Source of the DNA: Ecdyonurus torrentis
Lineage: Eukaryota; Arthropoda; Insecta; Ephemeroptera; Heptageniidae
DNA: 64,000 bases
Direction: 5' to 3'
Assembly (NCBI GenBank): GCA_949318235.1
Contig: OX439133.1
Span: forward strand, 13,570,146-13,634,145
The notes beneath the pieces were generated by a model. The model made no database searches. It was given only the letters and a program-made list of their open reading frames with translations, and was not told the origin of the DNA. This document shows, piece after piece, positions 57,850-64,000 of the stretch; the first letter of the stretch is position 1, and each line of letters begins with the position of its first letter. A program made the position numbers and the translations under genes.

Positions 57850-58722
57850 CAGGGGCGGATCCAGGGGGGGGGCGGTGGGGGCGACCGCCCCCCCCCCAAA
57901 CGGCCCACGTGGGTGGAAAAAAATGAGCAAAAGTTGAAAAAAATTTAGTCGAAAAAAAATTTTTTTGCGCCTTCGGCGCAACTTTTATTGCTGGATAAGC
58001 GTTTGAATCCTGACTACAGTAAATACAGTATAACAAAAAATAATTTTTTTAACATCCCCTAGTTGTCATGTCATCAGGGTAATATATCAGAGATGTAGTT
58101 CTGTTAATAATTGGACATCCACGAAATATTTTGCTCGCGATAAGAACTAAAAAAAAAAAAAAAACTTTAATGTAAATTTTATAATTTTTATCTCAAAATA
58201 TTTTTCCATCCAAATATAAGTTTTATGTTTTACAATATCGATAATAGTTTGAAAAATTGCAAAACAATTTTTAGTAAATTGGTGTATAAAAAAAATAATA
58301 ATAAAAAATAAATTAATAATAATAAAATAATACACAATATTAATAATTTATTTAAATTTTGCTCTTTTTTTTTTTTCAAGTTTTTTTTTTTTTTTTTTTT
58401 TTTTTTTTCAGTGAAATAACATTAATAATTTTACAAAGAGATGAAAATAGAAAATATTTCAGAAATCATTTGTCCAACTTTTATTTTTTTCTTTTTGCTT
58501 ACATAAAAAAAAAAAAAAAAAAAAAAACTACCAAATCAAAAATTTTGCAATTCAAGAATATTTTTTCAAAGGCATACTAATTTTGCAATATTTTCCAAAA
58601 AGGGGCGTGGCCAAATAAAATTTTTCGCCTGCGGCGCGCTAACACCCCCCCCCCTCCGGTCCTGCATTATTAATTTTCTAGGAGATCGCCCCCCCCAAAC
58701 ACAATTCCTGGATCCGCCCCTG
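57850..58722. mobile_element. hAT-type non-autonomous DNA transposon (873 bp)
   Basis: Perfect 16 bp inverted ends CAGGGGCGGATCCAGG / CCTGGATCCGCCCCTG and a perfect 8 bp target duplication GTCCCCGC (57842-57849 and 58723-58730). C/G homopolymers near both ends. No transposase. Confidence 0.94.
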
Positions 58723-58787
58723 GTCCCCGCCCCCTTTTTTATATTATTGTTGCGTATTTTTTTTTAAGGGTGGCTTCATTCCACAGT

Positions 58788-59073
58788 AGTATACCGGATA
58801 CCCTGTGTCATTCATGTTAAAAGTCGACGCCATGTTGAATCACTTAATAACATGGGCTGGTATGGGAAAATGACACATATTGCCAGTTTAAAAATATTTA
58901 ACAACATTTTTGAGAGCATTATTGGTATATAAGTATATAAGTAAATGCGAGAAAAAAAAATACTGATTTTCGAAAGAAAATATAAAGCCAAAAGCCACGT
59001 CAATGTTATTCATTGCTTTAGTATGGCATCGAAGTGTATTCAGTATGGCATACAACATACAATACTCCCTATA
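58788..59073 (-). mobile_element. MITE family A, diverged copy
   Basis: Reverse orientation. The GTCGACGCCATGTTGAATCA and TTTTTGAGAGCATT blocks are kept; the CRE motif is lost by mutation. Confidence 0.8.
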
Positions 59074-59099
59074 TTATAGTAATATATGTATGTATATGT

Positions 59100-59155
59100 A
59101 TTGGGCGCAAGCCTGTTTTTGGTTGACAAATAAATAAATAAATAAATAAAAATAA
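59100..59155 (+). mobile_element. Non-LTR retrotransposon 3' tail (GCGCAAGCCTG type)
   Basis: GGGCGCAAGCCTG..., then AAATAAATAAATAAATA. Matches 63716-63760. Confidence 0.6.
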
Positions 59156-59214
59156 ACGTAACCCGCTCCTTCTATATTATATTTTTATTGTATAACTTTT
59201 TATTAAAATTTTAG

Positions 59215-59217
<3 letters not shown>

Positions 59218-59296
<79 letters not shown>
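59218..59296. repeat. (CT)n microsatellite
   Basis: About 39 CT units. Confidence 0.95.
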
Positions 59297-59299
<3 letters not shown>

Positions 59300-59591
59300 C
59301 CACTACATATCTAATGTTAGAACTTGTGCATTACTTTGATTCAATAAGTTAACAATATTCAATATTATTAAATTTTTTTTTTGTATACAAAAAAAAATTT
59401 AATAATAAATAAATAAAAAAATTAATAAACTAATAATAGTCTCAAGTGATAATATTTCTTTAATTTTTTTGTTTGGTTATTCAAAACTCGACTCAGAACA
59501 CTCAAAAGTAAAGTCTCGTATTTCAATTTTCTAACCTTGGTACTTAAATGGTACTGTAGTTAGTTATAGTTTTTTTAAAGAAAAAAATAAA

Positions 59592-59597
<6 letters not shown>

Positions 59598-59634
<37 letters not shown>
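59598..59634. repeat. (GA)n microsatellite
   Basis: About 18 AG units. Confidence 0.95.
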
Positions 59635-59638
<4 letters not shown>

Positions 59639-60273
59639 AGAAATGCTACTTCTGGGTTTAAATTTAAAATTTAATAATAATAAAAAAAATTGTAAATTTT
59701 AATTGTCTTTCATTATTACGTAATAAAAATAATAATGTTTTTTTCTTTTCTTGTATCGAGATGCCTAAAATTGCATATAATAAAAGGAAATTTATTTGAT
59801 TTTTTTTTTCTTTTCATCTATTTTATTTTCTTTGAGTCACTTTTAATATTCTTAAATTTTATGGGCATTAAAAATTCGTTGATTGTATAATAGTACCTAC
59901 ATAATTTTTAGTGTCATTACACATTACATTATATTAATTATTAATATTTGAAATATTTTTAATGGCAATTTAATCTTTTTTATTCTTTTACTTTTTTTTC
60001 TTCCCATCCATAATGTGGAATAAGCTCGAAAACGTTCGTTTTATTAGTCATCTCCTTATTTGTAAAATGTTACCATTTAAAAAAGGGGTGAGGGGAGATT
60101 ATATTCTTTGTGACTTCCTGTTAAAAAAAATCTGAACAAAACTGAACAAGTTCACGAAAGTTATTTTGAAAACAAAAATGACATGGAACGCACCTGACTT
60201 TTTGCTGAGCAAGCACAAAAGGAGGAAAAGTGATAAAAAAAAATATAAAAAAATGTTGTGGAGTGGGTGGGTG

Positions 60274-60313
<40 letters not shown>

Positions 60314-61289
60314 AAATGCGCAAGTTGACTTTTGACATCTCTCTCAAGCTCTAGCTTTTACCCCTCATAATTCTTCTTCTTCTTTTTATTTATTATTATT
60401 ATTATTATTTTTTTACTAATTTTGCGTTTGATTATTATTTACATCCGGTAATATTGTATCTGTAAAACATAAAAATTGACTGTGATGTGATGTTATTAAA
60501 ACAATAAATTTAATATAAATATAACAATATATTATATATCTTTTTCAATATCATTTATTTTCTACATAAGTCACGTAAAATAATAAAATACGTAATTTAA
60601 TATTATACTGCATTGAAGAGCACTATATATAATAATGTATTGTAAAGTTATCTATATCGTAGAGCACAAATGTTGCTATTTTGTAATAACTTAGGTAATT
60701 ATTAATTATGCTGAACAACTCTACTATTGTGCTGTATTAAATAAATGAAAATAATGAAAAATAAAAAAATTAAAATAAAAATAAAAATAAAAATAAAAAT
60801 AAAAAAAATAAAAAATAAAAAATAAAAAAACAATAAAAAATGAAATTCTATTGGCATTATGAGAATAACATGTATTTAGATTTTAGATAGAGTTTTGCGT
60901 CAAATGAAATCTCCATCTGATTGCAGCCAATACAATTTCATTTTTTATTGGAATGATTGTACAATATAGCATTGATATGATGTGCATAAATTTTGCTGCA
61001 TTGAGCTAGCATAAATTATTACATGCTTAGTTTTGGACGTGTTTATTTGTATTTTTACATTATTTGAAAACAAAAATAAAATTTAAGAAAATCTAAGAAA
61101 AAAAAAAAAAAAAAAAAAAAAAGGAGGGGGGGGAGTCTGTTTAATTATGCAGCAAAGAGATTATATATATGATATATTTTTTTTGCATTGTGTTTAATAA
61201 ATGAATAATTATAATAATTCAATGGCATATTATTGGCATATTATGCAGCATGCAGTATGCTAAAAATATGAGCCCGTGCACAATCGCAG
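59635..61289. other. Intergenic or intronic, no gene recognised
   Basis: AT-rich, T run at 60280-60312, (AAAAT)n near 60765-60840, and a partial family C copy. Confidence 0.5.
60930..61050 (+). mobile_element. MITE family C, partial copy
   Basis: GCATAAATTTTGCTG and TTGAGCTAGCATAAATTATTAC are recognisable; the rest is decayed. Confidence 0.5.
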
Positions 61290-61640
61290 GGTAGTATCCA
61301 CATTACGTCATATTGAATAAGCTTTGACGCCATTCTGAAGCAATGAATAACATTGCTCAGCATATTATAGGCATTGCATTTAGAGTATCTAAATTCAATA
61401 ATATAGGAAAAACGTGGTTCTTTGCTATTTACTTTGGAATAGTTTCTTTGTTTTCCTTTTTTGTTACTATCATTTTTATCGCATACTTGAAAATCTAATT
61501 CAACCTCAAGCATCAATGTTCTTAAAACTATTGCGAAGTGTGTTTTAAACTTACATAATGTGTGATTTTCCCATACCAGTCGATGTTATTTAGTGCTCAC
61601 GTATGGCGTCGACTTTTATATGTATGCAATCACCCTATAT
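61290..61640 (+). mobile_element. MITE family A, diverged copy
   Basis: Forward orientation: ATTACGTCATATTGAATAAG near the left, CATACTTGAAAATCTAATTC in the middle, ATCACCCTATATTA at the right end. An extra ~60 bases near the left. Confidence 0.8.
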
Positions 61641-63281
61641 TATGTTAAATAATTATAGTAGTAGTATACCTCAGATTTTCCCGTGTCGTTTTTTTTTTAT
61701 TTATTTATTTTTTTATTTATTGGATAACGAGCTAAAAATTAGTTTGTTGTTATAAATGTAGTGATTTCAATGATAAAGATTTGTACAAGCAAGATAGAAA
61801 TAAAAATAAATATTTACGCTCTTGAAAATGAAAGACAGGATGGACTTGGATGGGTTTTGTGGTTTGCAACAATTTGCACAATTTTTGTGCTGTCACACGC
61901 TCAGACAAACCGAGGTCCTTGGGATACGGGGGCCTCGGACAAACACGTCTGATGCCAATTTTTACCAAACTCAACAACTCAAGCTATAGTTCCCAATAAG
62001 ATAGGGGGTGGGGGAGGTGAATGCAATGAGCTTGACAACTTCAACAAAAGATTGAAGAAGATACAAAAAATAATGACAACTTAAAATGTCATACCTGTAT
62101 AAACTTTTTTTTTTCTTGCGTCGGCTTGCGTATGTATTTGTATTTTGTTAAAAAAATGCTCAGGTTTTATTTTAAACCCTTTTTTTTTTATACAGCTTTA
62201 CTGTCTGTCTTTGTTGTAAGAGTTGTAGGGGGACTTGGTTCGATTTGAAAATAAGTTGACTTTCGTCTGAAAATTCTCAAGGGATTTCGATTTCTCCGCG
62301 GTGGTCACAATCTCTCTCACTCTCTCCTTCTGTTTTTTTTTTTTTTTAAAGAATCAAATTGGTATTTTGCGTTCCTAAATGTATCCCGCACCGCCTCTTA
62401 TTCGTTACCTTTCGCACCATTTTTTAATAGAAAGAATTTGAGGGGGAAAATGGAAAAAATTAAAAAGACAGTACAACTGTGTTTTTTTTTTTTTTTTTTC
62501 CCCATTTGCCACGATTAATGATAATAGTAAACAATGCTTGCTTTCAATGGTGACGTAGCACTAATCAAAGTAGCAATAGAAAAAAAAAAAAAAAAAAACT
62601 TTTGCACTGATTCCATTATTATTCATCATCCCGGTAAGAAGCATATTTCCCCCTTTCCCCCACTATAAATAGAATTAAAGTACTATAATATACGCGTACA
62701 AATCAAATTATATGTATAGTATATTTATATTTTATTATATATTAATTTTGAACGAATTAGTTTTCGTAATCGGGAAATTTGAAAAGGTCATTAAAATAAA
62801 TAAGTGCATTTTACCAAATATTTCACGCACATTCTCTAATAGATTCACTTTTCTTTGTACTAATCACTTCTGAGGTCCCCGTTATTGCAGATTGTTTATA
62901 TTGATAGATATATTTATAATATATATAAGCAAGCGCTAGGTAAAGAAGGCGCCATACCGCTCTAATGGTCATTAACTCATTCTCATTATACTCGATATAT
63001 GATTCTCTATCTCTATTAAACGTAAATTATTATTGTTGTCCTAAATATTTATATATTTTGTCAAAATATATTTAACTTTTTTTATGTAGGAGAGGATATA
63101 AAAGAAAAAAAAAAAAAAAAAAAAAAAAAAAACATGAGGAATTGCTGCATAATAAATTTTTATATTAATAATTTTAGTAAATAAAATGTTGATCGATTGA
63201 TTTTAAGTTCATGATATTAAATTATATAAAAATTATCTTCAAAAAAAAAAAAAAAAAAAAAAAAAAACACACACACTATAT
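61641..63281. other. No gene recognised
   Basis: Somewhat less AT-rich at 61840-62420, where the minus-strand promoter-like patch lies. Otherwise AT-rich with A/T runs at 62484-62500, 62580-62599 and 63100-63132. Confidence 0.45.
62095..62420 (-). promoter_or_regulatory. Second promoter/first-exon-like patch, minus strand
   Basis: On the minus strand a CCAAT (62358-62362) precedes a less AT-rich unique stretch that ends at a donor-like ACAG|GTATGA (62094). No coding frame is supported. Weak. Confidence 0.18.
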
Positions 63282-63599
63282 AATAGGGTGGTTGCATTCA
63301 TATAAAAGGTGACGCCATATGTGAGCACTAAATAACATGCAATCCGTTTTAGGAAAATGACATATTTTGCCAGTTTAAAAATACGCAGTAATATTTTTGA
63401 AAACATTGATGCTGCTAACAGGTTAATTTAGTAGGTTTTCAAGTTTGTGAGAGAAATGATAATTGAAATATACCAAAATTTTAAAAGAAAATAGCCAAAA
63501 ACGATGCTATAGTCCTAATGCTGAGCAATGTTATTCATTGCTCCAGTATGGCGTCGAAGCGCATTCAGTATGACGTCAGACACATATTATACCCTATAT
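63282..63599 (-). mobile_element. MITE family A, full-length copy
   Basis: Reverse orientation with both ends (ATAGGGTGG..., ...TACCCTATATA) and TATGACGTCAGAC. Confidence 0.87.
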
Positions 63600-63784
63600 A
63601 AGGAGGGGAAGGGTTAGTTGGTTCATAAACAAATTTTTGTGTACTTTTCTTTTTAAATATTATAAGCAGTGTTTTTTAAAAAAATAATAACTATGTATAC
63701 GATCTCCAATTTCTTTGGCGCAAGCCTGTTGTGGAATGAAACAAATAAATAAATAAAATCATAAACAAACTGTGTGTGGGGTTA

Positions 63785-63893
63785 TAGGTGTAAGAGTGGG
63801 CCAGACATATTGTCATATTGTCTCGCCCTTTCAAAAAAAATTTCCTATGCGTTTTTTTTGAATAAAGTCGATTGTTTATTTATTTATTTAAGT
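63785..63893 (+). mobile_element. Non-LTR retrotransposon 3' tail, second copy
   Basis: Same tail as 36600-36720. Just upstream, 63716-63760 has another tail type (GGCGCAAGCCTGTTGTGGAA then AAATAAATAAAT), also seen at 59104-59150. Confidence 0.75.
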
Positions 63894-64000
63894 TAAAGAA
63901 AAATAGTTTATAATATGTTGTGAAAATGACATAAGGACGACGTAATAGCCATATGCAAATAGACACTTACGCCCTTTTGTTGCAATTGATATTAATATTT

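Noticed and set aside
61750..61977. Short frames on both strands, one with a hydrophobic stretch
   Set aside because: No splice or start support and no recognised family; the hydrophobic stretch alone is not enough.

Overview
This is an AT-rich, repeat-dense animal nuclear DNA window. GT-AG introns, poly(A) signals, microsatellites, MITEs and LINE tails make it eukaryotic. A trissin neuropeptide precursor makes an arthropod by far the best guess. I cannot tell a crustacean, chelicerate or insect from sequence alone.

Layout. (1) About 1-7 kb is mostly MITEs. It also holds one good candidate signal-peptide exon on the minus strand (2174-2257). (2) 7,233-20,040 is a two-coding-exon trissin gene on the plus strand. 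The signal-peptide exon and the exon with the six-cysteine peptide are separated by a 12.4 kb intron packed with palindromic elements and GA/TA microsatellites. (3) 20-28.4 kb is intergenic: MITEs, a long (TA)n tract, a 2 kb hAT-like element, and a 754 bp hAT element with an exact 8 bp target duplication. (4) 28,444-41,344 holds ten in-phase exons for the first 399 residues of cytosolic aconitase / iron regulatory protein 1 (IRP1). Its introns contain a U6 snRNA retropseudogene, a LINE fragment and many fold-back elements. The C-terminal half, including the Fe-S cysteines, is not found before the window ends. (5) 44,108-54,109 is a full-length Ty3/gypsy-type LTR retrotransposon on the minus strand. 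Its 1,163 bp LTRs look identical, it has a CAGT target duplication, and gag and pol are uninterrupted. (6) 54.1-57.8 kb has few repeats. It carries two isolated hairpins that could be microRNA precursors and a minus-strand promoter-like patch with CCAAT boxes and a splice donor. (7) 57.8-64 kb is repeats again, including an 873 bp hAT element with an exact 8 bp target duplication.

The two host genes have no evident functional link. At least 12 non-autonomous families are present, several nested inside one another. Three otherwise unrelated families each carry the CRE palindrome TGACGTCA. No tandem gene cluster, CRISPR array or prokaryotic feature is present. All comparisons were made by eye; no alignment or database search was run.
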